A stretch of DNA of 13,881 nt from an uncultured Nocardioides sp. GTDB lineage: Bacteria; Actinomycetota; Actinomycetes; Propionibacteriales; Nocardioidaceae. Shown one piece after another: positions 1 through 10,108 of the stretch (position 1 is the stretch's first letter; each line of letters starts with the position of its first letter). Location of the stretch: NCBI RefSeq assembly GCF_946885725.1, contig NZ_CAMPGZ010000109.1, forward strand, positions 1-13,881, written 5' to 3'. Made by a program: the position numbers and the translations under genes. Below the pieces are notes generated by a model. The model did not search any database. It worked only from the letters and a program-made list of their open reading frames with translations, and had not been told where the DNA came from.

Positions 1-537
<537 letters not shown>

Positions 538-556
538 CCCCGCACCAACCTCACGA

Positions 557-584
557 CGGGCCCCGCCGACTCCGCCGGGGCCCG
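557..584. terminator. GC-rich hairpin, probable bidirectional terminator
   Basis: A perfect 9-bp inverted repeat (CGGGCCCCG at 557-565, CGGGGCCCG at 576-584) encloses a 10-base loop. It starts 20 bases after the icd stop and ends 22 bases before the stop of the convergent MpaB-family gene, so it could end transcripts from both sides. There is no U-tract on either strand, which is usual for intrinsic terminators in high-GC actinobacteria but lowers certainty. Confidence 0.6.
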
Positions 585-606
585 CCGTGGTCTCCGGGCT
601 GTCCTG

Positions 607-1485
607 TCACGTCGTTCTCGCTTCCGCTCGGCTCGTCCGTTCGGGGAAGGTCCCCATCAGGTCGACGTCGAAGCCGTCCGGGTAGCTGCGGATCCAGCGC
701 AGGTCCCGCACCCTCACGGGGGTACGACGGGCCGGCAGCAGGCGCTCGAGCCGACCACGCAGTCGCAGGCCTGCACGCGCCAGGGCCACGACCAGTGCCG
801 GGGGAGCGGAGTAGCCGAACGCCCGGAGCAGCGGCTCGTCCATGAGCGACCGCGCGAACAGCCGGACCGCCCACGCCGGCACGCGAGGGTGGAACGTCGT
901 CATCAGTGCGAGCGTGGAGTCGGCGACCCGGCGCCCGCCCTCGTCGTACGCGAAGTGCGCGGCCTCGTAGTCGTCGAGCAGCCGAGCGAAGTCGTCGTAC
1001 GTGACCGGGAGGTCCTTGACCCCCATCAGCCGGCCCAGCTCGCGGTAGTAGCGCGTGCTCGCGGTGACCTCACCCGGAGTGAACGGGCGCCAGCCGTAGT
1101 CGTCCATCCACCGCTTCGGCACGACGACGAACGTCGCCAGCACGTAGCGCATGTCGTCGTTCGAGATGTCGTAGGCGCCGTGCATCTGGTTGATCCGCCG
1201 GACCGCGCGCCGGCCGCCGTCGGAGTCGAGGCCGTGCGTGGCGACCTCGTCGAGCAGCAGGCTCGTGTCGTCGTACCGCTTCTGCGGACGTCGCGCGAAC
1301 TCGCCCGTCTCGTCGAGCAGCCGGCCGATCGACGGGACGGCGTAGGTGCGGAACAGCGCGAACGACAGCGACTGGTTCATGTCCCACGGGAACTCGTGCC
1401 GGACCGTGATGCCGTACATCTCCTCGAAGTCGCTCTCCGGGTCGAGCCGCGCGAGCTCACGGAGCCAGTGCGTACGGCGCAGCAT
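607..1485 (-). CDS. MpaB-family oxygenase (DUF2236, latex-clearing-protein-like fold)
   Basis: The 292-residue protein belongs to the DUF2236/MpaB family, heme-type oxygenases related to rubber oxygenase Lcp and to fungal MpaB; the substrate of bacterial members like this is mostly unknown. Visible family signatures are PESDF near residues 16-20, the block HEFPWDMNQSLSFALFRTYA (30-49) with PSIGRLL (51-57), QKRYDDT (68-74), and RRINQMHGAYDISNDDMRYV (96-115), whose His102 is a candidate heme-pocket residue by analogy with Lcp. No signal peptide or clear membrane helix is seen. The frame is open further upstream to a TTG at 1521, but that TTG falls inside a 27-bp palindrome and a promoter-like element, so I chose the ATG at 1485. 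A TTGACA/17/AAGACT promoter ends 7 bases before this ATG, which suggests a leaderless transcript. It lies 45 bases downstream of the DUF402 gene on the same strand and may be controlled separately through the palindrome. Confidence 0.85.
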   Translation of the reverse strand: MLRRTHWLRELARLDPESDFEEMYGITVRHEFPWDMNQSLSFALFRTYAVPSIGRLLDETGEFARRPQKRYDDTSLLLDEVATHGLDSDGGRRAVRRINQMHGAYDISNDDMRYVLATFVVVPKRWMDDYGWRPFTPGEVTASTRYYRELGRLMGVKDLPVTYDDFARLLDDYEAAHFAYDEGGRRVADSTLALMTTFHPRVPAWAVRLFARSLMDEPLLRAFGYSAPPALVVALARAGLRLRGRLERLLPARRTPVRVRDLRWIRSYPDGFDVDLMGTFPERTSRAEARTT

Positions 1486-1522
1486 GGCGTCGAGTCTTGA
1501 CAGTGACAGCAACACTGTCAAG
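1486..1522 (-). promoter_or_regulatory. Predicted leaderless promoter with embedded 27-bp palindromic operator
   Basis: On the + strand, CTTGACAGTG (1496-1505) and CACTGTCAAG (1513-1522) form a perfect 10-bp inverted repeat with a 7-base spacer. The same segment holds a second, overlapping TGACAG half-site (1504-1509), so TGACAG occurs at 1498 and 1504 and inverted at 1515-1520. Read on the - strand it supplies TTGACA (1521-1516), a 17-base gap, AAGACT (1498-1493), 7 bases, then ATG at 1485, consistent with sigma-70-type leaderless initiation. A repressor bound here would cover the -35 and spacer. The size and symmetry fit a TetR-type dimer, but no regulator gene is in the window; that part is inference. 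Confidence 0.65.
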
Positions 1523-1530
1523 GTCGGTGC

Positions 1531-2208
1531 TCAGGGTCGGAGGCCCTCGGGCAGCGGTGGCAACGGCCACGCCGGGTCGGGGCGGAACTCCTCCCAGCCC
1601 TGGTCGTACGGCGCCGCGCCGGCGCGGAACTCGGCGATCGCGGCCTCGGCGTCGGCGCGGAACCGGTCGGCCTGCTCCTGCGTGTAGCGGCCCTGCTCGA
1701 CCGCCGCGACCAGCTCGTGCTCGTCCTTCATCGAGATCGACCCGTCGGGCTCGATCTCCACGTCGAGCACGTGGTCGCTGGTCCACACGTTGCGCGCGTC
1801 GCGCACGTGCGGGTCCTCGAGGTTGACGTACCAGCCGTCGAACGCGCCGTCCTCGCGCCAGAACAGCCACACCGACCACGGCTTCCCGGTCGGCGCGTAG
1901 CGGACGTTGCCCTGGCCCCGCCACGCGCCGTACGACTGGATGCGCGGGGCGGTGAACATCTCTCCGAGCGGCCCCCGGCGCGGGTCCCGCCCATCCGACC
2001 GACGGGGGAGCGCCAGCGGCGTCCCGGGCGCGATCCACACTGCCAGCCCGTCCGCGTCGTCACGCGCCACCGTGACGGGGTGCACGGTCTGCGGGTCACC
2101 CGGCCGCCAGCCCGGTCGGAGGTACCGCCACCAGACCTGGTCGCCGCGCCGCCAGTAGGGCGGCGTGCCGCTCGGCCGGGCCTGTTCCATCGACGACAGT
2201 GGCTGCAT
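1531..2208 (-). CDS. DUF402 (FomD-like) domain protein, possible nucleotide/pyrophosphate hydrolase
   Basis: The protein has 225 residues from ATG 2208 (219 from ATG 2190). The C-terminal half carries the DUF402 pattern: WSVWLFWRED (111-120), WYVNLEDP (126-133), SDHVLDVEIEPDGS (144-157) and KDEHEL (161-166), rich in conserved Asp/Glu. Characterised relatives (FomD of fosfomycin biosynthesis and Ntdp nucleoside tri/diphosphatases) are metal-dependent hydrolases acting on nucleotide phosphates, with the acidic residues binding metal; that this protein does so is inference. The C-terminus is Pro-rich. Neither start has a clear Shine-Dalgarno; the 2208 ATG follows CACGAT plus 7 bases, which would fit a leaderless transcript, so I prefer it weakly. 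The frame stays open further upstream but antisense to the divergent MFS gene, which is not plausible coding. The MpaB-family gene follows on the same strand. Confidence 0.8.
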   Translation of the reverse strand: MQPLSSMEQARPSGTPPYWRRGDQVWWRYLRPGWRPGDPQTVHPVTVARDDADGLAVWIAPGTPLALPRRSDGRDPRRGPLGEMFTAPRIQSYGAWRGQGNVRYAPTGKPWSVWLFWREDGAFDGWYVNLEDPHVRDARNVWTSDHVLDVEIEPDGSISMKDEHELVAAVEQGRYTQEQADRFRADAEAAIAEFRAGAAPYDQGWEEFRPDPAWPLPPLPEGLRP

Positions 2209-2278
2209 CGGGGCGATCGTGCCACGCGCCACACCATCCAACGGGAATAGCCCGGTGGCGGCACGTCTTGGGCCAGGT

Positions 2279-3505
2279 GTGACCGCGACAGCCACGACGA
2301 CCGAACGACCCCACATCGAGGGGCCGTCCCTGTCGCCCCGTCGCGTCGCCGCAGCGATCGCCGCCCTGTCGGTCGGCTCGTTCGCGATCGGCACCACCGA
2401 GTTCGTCACGATGGGGCTGCTGCCCGAGATGGCCGACAGCGTGTCGGTGTCGATCCCGGCCGCCGGCCACGTGATCTCGGCGTACGCGCTCGGCGTCGTC
2501 GTCGGCGCCCCGGTCATCGCGATCTTCGGCGCACGGCTGCCCCGCCGGGCCCTGATCATCGCGCTGATGGTCGCGTTCGCGGTCGCCAACGTGACCAGCG
2601 CGCTCGCCCAGGACTACCTCCAGCTCGCCGTGGCGAGGTTCGCGTCCGGCGTACCGCACGGCGCCTACTTCGGTCTCGCGTCCCTCGTCGCTGCCTCGCT
2701 CGTGCCCGCCGCCCGCCGCGGTCGCGCGGTCAGCCTGGTCATGCTCGGCCTGCCCGTGGCCACCGTCCTCGGCGTGCCGCTGGGCACCTGGATGGGGCAG
2801 AACCTCGGCTGGCGGATGACGTACGGCGCCGTGGCGCTCGTCGCGGTCGTCACGGTCGCGCTGGTGCTCGCCGTCGTGCCGTCGACGCCGGGCGACCCGC
2901 ACGCGACTGGCCGCCGCGAGCTTCGGGCGTTCCGCGAGCCGCAGGTGTGGCTGACCCTGCTGGTCGGCGCCGTCGGGTTCGGCGGCATGTTCGCGATGTA
3001 CTCCTACATCGCCCCGACCGTCACCGAGGTCACCGGCCAGCCGCGCGGCATGATCCCGTTCTTCCTGCTGGCGTTCGGCGTCGGCGCGGTCGCAGGCACG
3101 ATCGCCGGCGGCCGCCTCGCCGACTGGTCGGTGCTGCGCGCCCTGGTGGCCAGCGGCACCGCGATGGGCGTCGGGCTTGCGATCTTCTCCTTCACGTCCG
3201 CCGCGCTGTGGCCCGGCCTGCTCACGGTGTTCTTCGTGTCCGCCGCGGGCGGCGTACTGACCATCAACCTGCAGCTGCGGCTGATGCACGTCGCCGGCGA
3301 CGCCAGGACGATCGGCGCGGCGCTCAACCACTCGTCGCTCAACATCGCCAACGCGCTCGGCGCCTGGCTCGGCGGCCTGGTGATCGCCGCCGGCTGGGGC
3401 TACACCGCCACCAGCTGGGTCGGCGTCGCGCTCTCCGCCGCCGGTCTCCTGCTGCTCGCGTGGTCGGTGCTGCTGCACCGCCGCGACGTCGCCGTCACCA
3501 GCTGA
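2279..3505 (+). CDS. MFS transporter, DHA1 family (AraJ/Cmx-like drug or metabolite efflux)
   Basis: This 408-residue inner-membrane protein has about 12 hydrophobic segments, the normal size for a DHA1 proton-antiport exporter. Seen in order: GTTEFVTMGLLPEMA (38-52) in helix 1 and the loop after it; GARLPRR (84-90), the loop 2-3 motif A region; ARFASGVPHGAYFGLASLV (119-137); and LGLPVATVLGVPLGTWMGQN (156-175), the antiporter motif C region typical of the AraJ, YdhP and chloramphenicol-exporter branch. The substrate cannot be read from sequence. The start is uncertain: GTG 2279 puts about 20 residues before helix 1; GTG 2255 is an in-frame alternative, and an ATG at 2165 is unlikely because it would run through the divergent DUF402 start. 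The gene is divergent from the DUF402 gene. Its 3' end overlaps the GNAT gene by 11 bases with no terminator between them. Confidence 0.88.
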   Translation: MTATATTTERPHIEGPSLSPRRVAAAIAALSVGSFAIGTTEFVTMGLLPEMADSVSVSIPAAGHVISAYALGVVVGAPVIAIFGARLPRRALIIALMVAFAVANVTSALAQDYLQLAVARFASGVPHGAYFGLASLVAASLVPAARRGRAVSLVMLGLPVATVLGVPLGTWMGQNLGWRMTYGAVALVAVVTVALVLAVVPSTPGDPHATGRRELRAFREPQVWLTLLVGAVGFGGMFAMYSYIAPTVTEVTGQPRGMIPFFLLAFGVGAVAGTIAGGRLADWSVLRALVASGTAMGVGLAIFSFTSAALWPGLLTVFFVSAAGGVLTINLQLRLMHVAGDARTIGAALNHSSLNIANALGAWLGGLVIAAGWGYTATSWVGVALSAAGLLLLAWSVLLHRRDVAVTS

Positions 3506-4628
3506 ACTCCTCGGCCAGCAGGTCGTAGACGAGGTTGTCGACGACGCTGCCGTCGCGCAGCCGGTCCTGCTTCCTCTCCCGGCCGACGTACGTGAACCCG
3601 CTGCGCTCGATCACCTTCTGTGACCCGGTGTTGCCCTCGGCGTGCACCACGACGAGGCGGCGCAGCCCGAGGCCGCCGTCCTCCGCGGGCACGAACGCGT
3701 GGCGCGCGGCCAGACGCACCGCAGCGCTCATCACACCCCGCCCTCGTGCGCCGGGGTGCAGCCAGTAGCCGACCTCGGCCGTCTCGCCCGGGCGTAGGTC
3801 GAACAACGACAGCGCACCGAGCAGCTCGTCCGAGTCGGGGTCGGCGACCGCCCACGTGACGCCCTCGGCCGTCGCCAGCTGCTCCCGGCGGGTCTCCAGC
3901 CAGGCCTCCGCGTCCGCCTTCGTGTACGGCGACGGCAGCCCCGACAGCCACCGCTGTGAGGTCTCGTCCCGGCACGCCTCGACGATGCGCGGCACGTCAC
4001 GTTCCGCGAGGCCGCGCAGCGTCACGGTCGGCCCGTCGATCCGGGGCACGTCGAGCCACGGCGTGCGCGGCTCGCGCGGCTCGCCGTGCAGCAGCACCCC
4101 GACCCACGCGTCGTGCAGCGCGCCGCGCTGCTCGAGCCACTGCCGCACCGTGCCGTCGCACGAGAAGCCCAGCCGCCAGGCCAGCCGGCGCGACGCCCAG
4201 TTGCCCTTGTGGGCCCACCAGATCACGGTCTCGATCCGCTTGTCGCGGAAGCCCCAGTCGAGCAACAGCCGGCACGCCCGCTCCATCACGCCCCGGCCGC
4301 GCGCCCACGGGTGCGCGCCGTACGCGATCTCGGCCCGTCGCCCGCCCTCGTCGCGCAGCTCGACGGTGCCGCAGAACCGTGGCGTGCCCGTCTCGTCCTC
4401 GGCCTCGACGGCGAACGCCCAGGCCCGGCCAGACTCCCACGCCTCGGGGATGATCTTCGTCGCGAAGATCCGTGAGGAGTCCTCCGAGGACGGCACCGGG
4501 ACCGACGTCCACGCGATCATCAACGGGTCGATCGCCTGCTCCTCCAGCGCCGGCACGTCGTCCTCACGGTGCGCGCGCAGCGTCACAACGCCGTCGGTGA
4601 GGGTCGGAACGTCGTCGGGAAAACGCAT
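3495..4628 (-). CDS. Tandem two-domain GNAT N-acetyltransferase (RimJ/RimL-like repeats)
   Basis: The 377-residue protein consists of two GNAT domains in one chain, roughly residues 10-185 and 192-377. Each repeats the same layout: an opening VTLR strand (15-18 and 202-205), an acetyl-CoA pyrophosphate-binding loop HPWARGRGVM (106-115) and HPGARGRGVM (291-300), and the closing helix NWASRRLAWRLGF (143-155) and NTGSQKVIERSGF (333-345). GNAT enzymes of this RimJ/RimL type acetylate protein N-termini, amino sugars, antibiotics or other amines; the acceptor here is unknown. Both CoA loops look intact, so neither half is obviously dead, unlike many tandem GNATs. ATG 4628 has AGGGTGGG upstream as a ribosome site and opens directly into domain 1; the frame continues further but antisense to the CNNM-type gene. 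The gene is divergent from the leader ORF/CNNM pair and shares an AT-rich promoter island around 4665-4675. Confidence 0.88.
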   Translation of the reverse strand: MRFPDDVPTLTDGVVTLRAHREDDVPALEEQAIDPLMIAWTSVPVPSSEDSSRIFATKIIPEAWESGRAWAFAVEAEDETGTPRFCGTVELRDEGGRRAEIAYGAHPWARGRGVMERACRLLLDWGFRDKRIETVIWWAHKGNWASRRLAWRLGFSCDGTVRQWLEQRGALHDAWVGVLLHGEPREPRTPWLDVPRIDGPTVTLRGLAERDVPRIVEACRDETSQRWLSGLPSPYTKADAEAWLETRREQLATAEGVTWAVADPDSDELLGALSLFDLRPGETAEVGYWLHPGARGRGVMSAAVRLAARHAFVPAEDGGLGLRRLVVVHAEGNTGSQKVIERSGFTYVGRERKQDRLRDGSVVDNLVYDLLAEEFSW

Positions 4629-4669
4629 GGCGCCCACCCTGACGGCGACGGTGGCCGGGGGCAACCTCT

Positions 4670-4681
4670 TATCCTGGTCGC
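4670..4681 (+). promoter_or_regulatory. Predicted -10 element (TATCCT) for a leaderless transcript
   Basis: TATCCT at 4670-4675 fits the actinobacterial TANNNT -10 pattern, and an ATG begins 6 bases after it at 4682, the spacing typical of leaderless starts. No convincing -35 is seen. It would drive the short leader ORF and the CNNM-type gene behind it. Confidence 0.5.
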
Positions 4682-4713
4682 ATGGACGAGTGTCATAGAC
4701 GGTCGGCCCGACG

Positions 4714-4717
<4 letters not shown>
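4682..4717 (+). CDS. Short leader ORF (11 codons, MDECHRRSARR) coupled to the next gene
   Basis: ATG 4682 sits 6 bases after a TATCCT -10 element, and the ORF runs 11 codons to a TGA at 4715-4717. That TGA overlaps the GTG start (4714-4716) of the DUF21-CBS gene as GTGA, the usual arrangement for translational coupling; the downstream GTG has no good Shine-Dalgarno of its own. The peptide is very basic toward its end (HRRSARR) and uses codons that are unusual here (CAT, AGA, TGT, CGA), so it is more likely a regulatory or entry-point ORF than a functional protein. Whether it is translated is unproven. It does not match a leader peptide I know. Confidence 0.4.
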
Positions 4718-7157
<2,440 letters not shown>

Positions 7158-7167
7158 GGACGGACCC

Positions 7168-7689
7168 ATGACGACGATCGGGGTCGCCGTCGCCGTGCCC
7201 GACCCCTGGGGCGCGCGGCTGCAGGCCTACCGCAAGGAGCTCGGCGACTCGACCGCCGCCGGCATCCCCACGCACATCACGCTGATGCCGCCGTTCGAGG
7301 TCGCCGACGACGCGATGCCCGCGGTCGAGCAGCACCTGGCGGAGGCGTCCGCGCTGAACACCGCGTTCCGGGTGCACCTGCGCGGCACCGGCACGTTCCG
7401 CCCGGTGTCGCCGGTCGTGTTCGTGGTCGTGGTCGAGGGCATCTCCGGCTGCGAGCAGCTCGCGATGTCGGTGCGGCGCGGTCCGCTCGCGTGCGAGCTC
7501 CAGTTCCCGTACCACCCGCACGTCACCGTCGCGCACCACCTCGACGACGAGACGCTGGACCGCGCGTTCAACGAGCTCGCGGACTTCGAGTGCGTCTTCG
7601 ACGTCGACCGGTTCCACCTCTACGAGCACGACGCCGAGCAGGGCTGGGTGCCCACCCGCGACTACCACCTGACGCCGCCCGCGAGCTGA
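7168..7689 (+). CDS. 2H phosphoesterase (2'-5' RNA ligase family protein)
   Basis: The 173-residue protein has the two HxT motifs of the 2H phosphoesterase superfamily: HIT at 36-38 in PTHITLMPPFEV and HVT at 118-120 in YHPHVTVAHHL, spaced as in LigT/ThpR-type proteins. These enzymes hydrolyse cyclic phosphodiesters or join 2'-5' RNA ends; the biological substrate of the actinobacterial members is not known to me. The start at ATG 7168 is preceded by AGGGACGGA and follows the trpS stop by 10 bases, so the two are very likely co-transcribed. The frame stays open upstream into trpS, but the sequence there is a trpS shadow. Confidence 0.88.
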   Translation: MTTIGVAVAVPDPWGARLQAYRKELGDSTAAGIPTHITLMPPFEVADDAMPAVEQHLAEASALNTAFRVHLRGTGTFRPVSPVVFVVVVEGISGCEQLAMSVRRGPLACELQFPYHPHVTVAHHLDDETLDRAFNELADFECVFDVDRFHLYEHDAEQGWVPTRDYHLTPPAS

Positions 7690-7737
7690 GCTCTCGCCGG
7701 TACTTTGGGAGGGTCCCGGGCTGGGTAGGAGACCCCC

Positions 7738-8853
7738 ATGGCGAGCTTCAAGGAGCGCATGAGCGCGCGGGTCGAGCGCGTGCGTGAGCGTTACCCGCTC
7801 GTCGACCACCTCGTCCGGATGGTGCGGCACTACAGCGCCGTCGACGGCAACGCGCAGGCCGGTGCGGTCACCTACTTCGGTTTCCTCTCGTTCTTCCCGA
7901 TCCTCGCCCTCGGCTTCTTCTTCGTCGGCCTGCTCGCGCACATCTACCCCGACCTGCGGTCCGAGATCGCGGTCGAGGTCGAGAACCTCCTGCCGGGGAT
8001 GATCGGCAACGACGAGGGCGAGATCCCGCTGTCGACGTTCGAGGACTACGGCGGCCGGGTCGGAATCCTCGGTCTGCTCGGTGTGCTCTACTCCGGGCTC
8101 GGCTGGCTGTCCGGCATGCGCTCCGCGCTCGAGGTGATGTTCGTGCTGCCCCGGCGCGAGCAGCCGAACTTCGTGTTCGGCAAGCTCCGCGACCTCGGCA
8201 CGCTCGGCGTCATCGGGGTCACCCTGATCGTCTCGGTCGTCCTCACGGGGTTCATCACCGGCTTCTCCGAGCGCATCCTCGGCTGGATGGGCGTCGACGC
8301 CGGGAACCCCCTGCCCTCCGCGGTGCTCTGGCTGATCGGGCACGGGCTCGGTGTCGTCGCCTCGGTCGCGCTGCTGCTCGCGATGTTCCGGCTGCTCGCG
8401 CACCCGCACCTGCCCCGGCACGCCCTGCTCACCGGGTCGCTGCTCGGCGCGCTCGGGTTCGAGGTGCTCAAGAGCCTCGCCGGCACGCTGATCGGGCTCA
8501 CCAAGGGCCAGCCGGCCTTCCAGGCCTTCGGCGTCACGCTGATCCTGGTCATCTGGATCAACTACTTCTCGCGCCTGGTGATGTACGCCGCCGCATGGGC
8601 GCACACCTCGCCGGCCGCCGTCGAGCACCGTCGGCAGGAGGCGACCTTCTCGCCCGGCGCCGCGCTCGTCGGGATCGCGGGGGAGCAACCCTCCCACCCC
8701 GAGGCCGCCACGGAGGTCGTCCCGGCGGATCCTGCACCTGCTCATCGGGCGGCCTCCGGCGTGGCAGCCTCACGCGCCGGTGCCGTGGTGATCGGCGGTC
8801 TGGCCGGCCTCGCTGCCGGCGTGCTGGCCGCCCGCCGCCGTCCCGGACGCTGA
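7738..8853 (+). CDS. YihY/BrkB-family inner membrane protein
   Basis: The 371-residue protein starts with a basic cytoplasmic N-terminus, followed by the family core AGAVTYFGFLSFFPILALGF (41-60). Further hydrophobic segments lie near 105-125, 155-175, 193-220, 230-250 and 265-288; TKGQPAFQAFG (255-265) and INYFSRLVMYAAAW (274-287) fit the family. The family was once called ribonuclease BN by mistake and its role in the envelope is still undefined. After the core comes a Pro/Ala-rich linker and a seventh hydrophobic segment (348-364) ending in ARRRPGR, an extra C-terminal helix. The ATG has a clear AGGAG (7727-7731) 6 bases before it. That AGGAG forms the loop between GGGT (7723-7726) and ACCC (7732-7735), so it could be presented on a small hairpin. 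Confidence 0.92.
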   Translation: MASFKERMSARVERVRERYPLVDHLVRMVRHYSAVDGNAQAGAVTYFGFLSFFPILALGFFFVGLLAHIYPDLRSEIAVEVENLLPGMIGNDEGEIPLSTFEDYGGRVGILGLLGVLYSGLGWLSGMRSALEVMFVLPRREQPNFVFGKLRDLGTLGVIGVTLIVSVVLTGFITGFSERILGWMGVDAGNPLPSAVLWLIGHGLGVVASVALLLAMFRLLAHPHLPRHALLTGSLLGALGFEVLKSLAGTLIGLTKGQPAFQAFGVTLILVIWINYFSRLVMYAAAWAHTSPAAVEHRRQEATFSPGAALVGIAGEQPSHPEAATEVVPADPAPAHRAASGVAASRAGAVVIGGLAGLAAGVLAARRRPGR

Positions 8854-8896
8854 CCCGCTCGTCGGGCCCTCACCGGCCGGCGTGCAGGATGGCCGG

Positions 8897-9154
8897 GTGA
8901 GGTTCGAACGCAAGCACGCCGTCCTGTTCCTGCTCATCGCGGCCTGGAACGTCGTCAGCTACGCCAACTTCGCCAAGAACCTCGCCGAGGCGCACGCCCG
9001 CGGCGAGGACCGGCCCACCGGCTACTGGGTCGCGCACATCGTGCTGATCGTGGTGAACCTGGCGGTCGCGGCGGTGCTCGGCCGGCTCGGCTGGCGGGCC
9101 TGGCGCGCCACCGGTACGTCACGCGACGAGTCGCGCGACCAGGTCTCCGCGTGA
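8897..9154 (+). CDS. Small membrane protein, SCO4848 family
   Basis: This 85-residue protein has two hydrophobic helices, about 8-25 and 45-65, separated by a charged loop. The pattern (Arg/Lys start, a helix ending in N-F-x-K-N-L, then PTGYWVAHIVLIVVNLAVA and GRLGWRAWR) resembles the SCO4848 family of actinobacterial small membrane proteins, from memory rather than a search. Its function is unknown. I chose GTG 8897 because CAGGAT lies 6 bases upstream; a GTG at 8882 would add five residues without a ribosome site. It follows the YihY gene by 43 bases and overlaps the next gene by four bases (GTGA at 9151-9154), so it is translationally coupled to it. Confidence 0.75.
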   Translation: MRFERKHAVLFLLIAAWNVVSYANFAKNLAEAHARGEDRPTGYWVAHIVLIVVNLAVAAVLGRLGWRAWRATGTSRDESRDQVSA

Positions 9155-10092
9155 GCCTGGCCGTACTGCCCGCGCGTGAGGACGTCGAGGCCGCCCGCGA
9201 GCTGATCGGCTCCGCCGTCCGGCGTACCCCCGTGGTGGAGGTGGCCGGCGACGAGCTCGGCGTCGACGGACGGGTCTTCCTGAAGCTCGAGCTGCTGCAG
9301 CACACCGGGTCGTTCAAGGCCCGCGGCGCGATGAACAACGTCCGCTCGCTGCCCGACGGCACCGCAGGCGTCGCGGCCGCATCCGGCGGCAACCACGGCG
9401 CGGCCGTCGCGTGGGCGGCGGCCCGGGCCGGGCTCGCCGCGGACGTGTTCGCCCCGGCCGCAGCGACGCCGGCGAAGCTCGAGCGGATCGAGGCGTACGG
9501 CGCCCGGCTGCACCGCGTCGACGGGCACGTCGGCGACGCGCTCGACGCGTGCCGGGTGCACAGCCGCCGGCACGGCATGCCGGTCGTGCACCCCTACGAC
9601 ACGTTCGCGACCGTCGCCGGTGCCGGCACGCTCGGCCTCGAGGTCGAGGAGCAGGTGCCCGGCGCCGACCGGCTGCTGCTGGCGTGCGGGGGCGGCGGGC
9701 TCTACGCCGGCGTCGCGACCGCCCTGCACGGCGTCATGCCGGTGCAGCCGATCGAGCCGGCCCTCTGCGCGCACCTGCACGACGCGCTCGCCGCGGGCCA
9801 ACCCGTCGACCGCCCCGCCGAGGGTGTCGCGGCCGACGCGCTCGGTCCTCCGCGGATCGGCGACCACGCCTACGCGGTCGCGAAGGTCGAGGGCACCACC
9901 TCGCTGCTCGTCGACGAGGACGCGATCCTGGCCGCCCGGCGCTGGCTCTGGGACCGGCTGCGCGTGCTGGCCGAACCCGCCGCCAGCGTCCCGATCGCCG
10001 CCGTGCTGAGCGGCGTAGCCCCGGTCGCGGCGGGGGAGACCGTCGTCGTGGTGGTCAGCGGCGGCAACAACGCGACTCTCCCGGCGACCTGA
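9151..10092 (+). CDS. PLP-dependent enzyme, threonine/serine dehydratase-like (fold type II)
   Basis: The 313-residue protein has the complete fold type II core. The Schiff-base lysine is K56 in GSFKARGA (53-60); the substrate loop is ASGGNHGAA (77-85); the phosphate-binding glycine loop is CGGGGLYAG (179-187); and a C-terminal VSGGNN segment contacts the pyridine ring. This is the pattern of serine/threonine dehydratases, which deaminate Ser or Thr to pyruvate or 2-oxobutyrate. It lacks the C-terminal ACT regulatory domain of biosynthetic IlvA, so a catabolic or related activity such as serine racemase or hydroxyaspartate dehydratase is possible. HPYD (147-150) replaces the more usual DPFD. 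GTG 9151 overlaps the stop of the SCO4848-like gene, which fixes the start. The lytic transglycosylase gene follows after 16 bases. Confidence 0.87.
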   Translation: MSLAVLPAREDVEAARELIGSAVRRTPVVEVAGDELGVDGRVFLKLELLQHTGSFKARGAMNNVRSLPDGTAGVAAASGGNHGAAVAWAAARAGLAADVFAPAAATPAKLERIEAYGARLHRVDGHVGDALDACRVHSRRHGMPVVHPYDTFATVAGAGTLGLEVEEQVPGADRLLLACGGGGLYAGVATALHGVMPVQPIEPALCAHLHDALAAGQPVDRPAEGVAADALGPPRIGDHAYAVAKVEGTTSLLVDEDAILAARRWLWDRLRVLAEPAASVPIAAVLSGVAPVAAGETVVVVVSGGNNATLPAT

Positions 10093-10108
10093 GGGGTACG
10101 AGGGCACC

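Noticed and set aside
1486..1521. TTG start at 1521 giving the MpaB-family protein 12 more residues
   Set aside because: The TTG lies inside the palindrome and doubles as the -35 TTGACA. The ATG at 1485 is placed for a leaderless start, and the protein from there begins as expected for the family.
2096..3478. 460-codon open frame on the - strand opposite the MFS gene
   Set aside because: Low-complexity Arg/Gly/Asp/His-rich translation typical of the antisense of a high-GC gene; the + strand encodes a clear 12-helix transporter.
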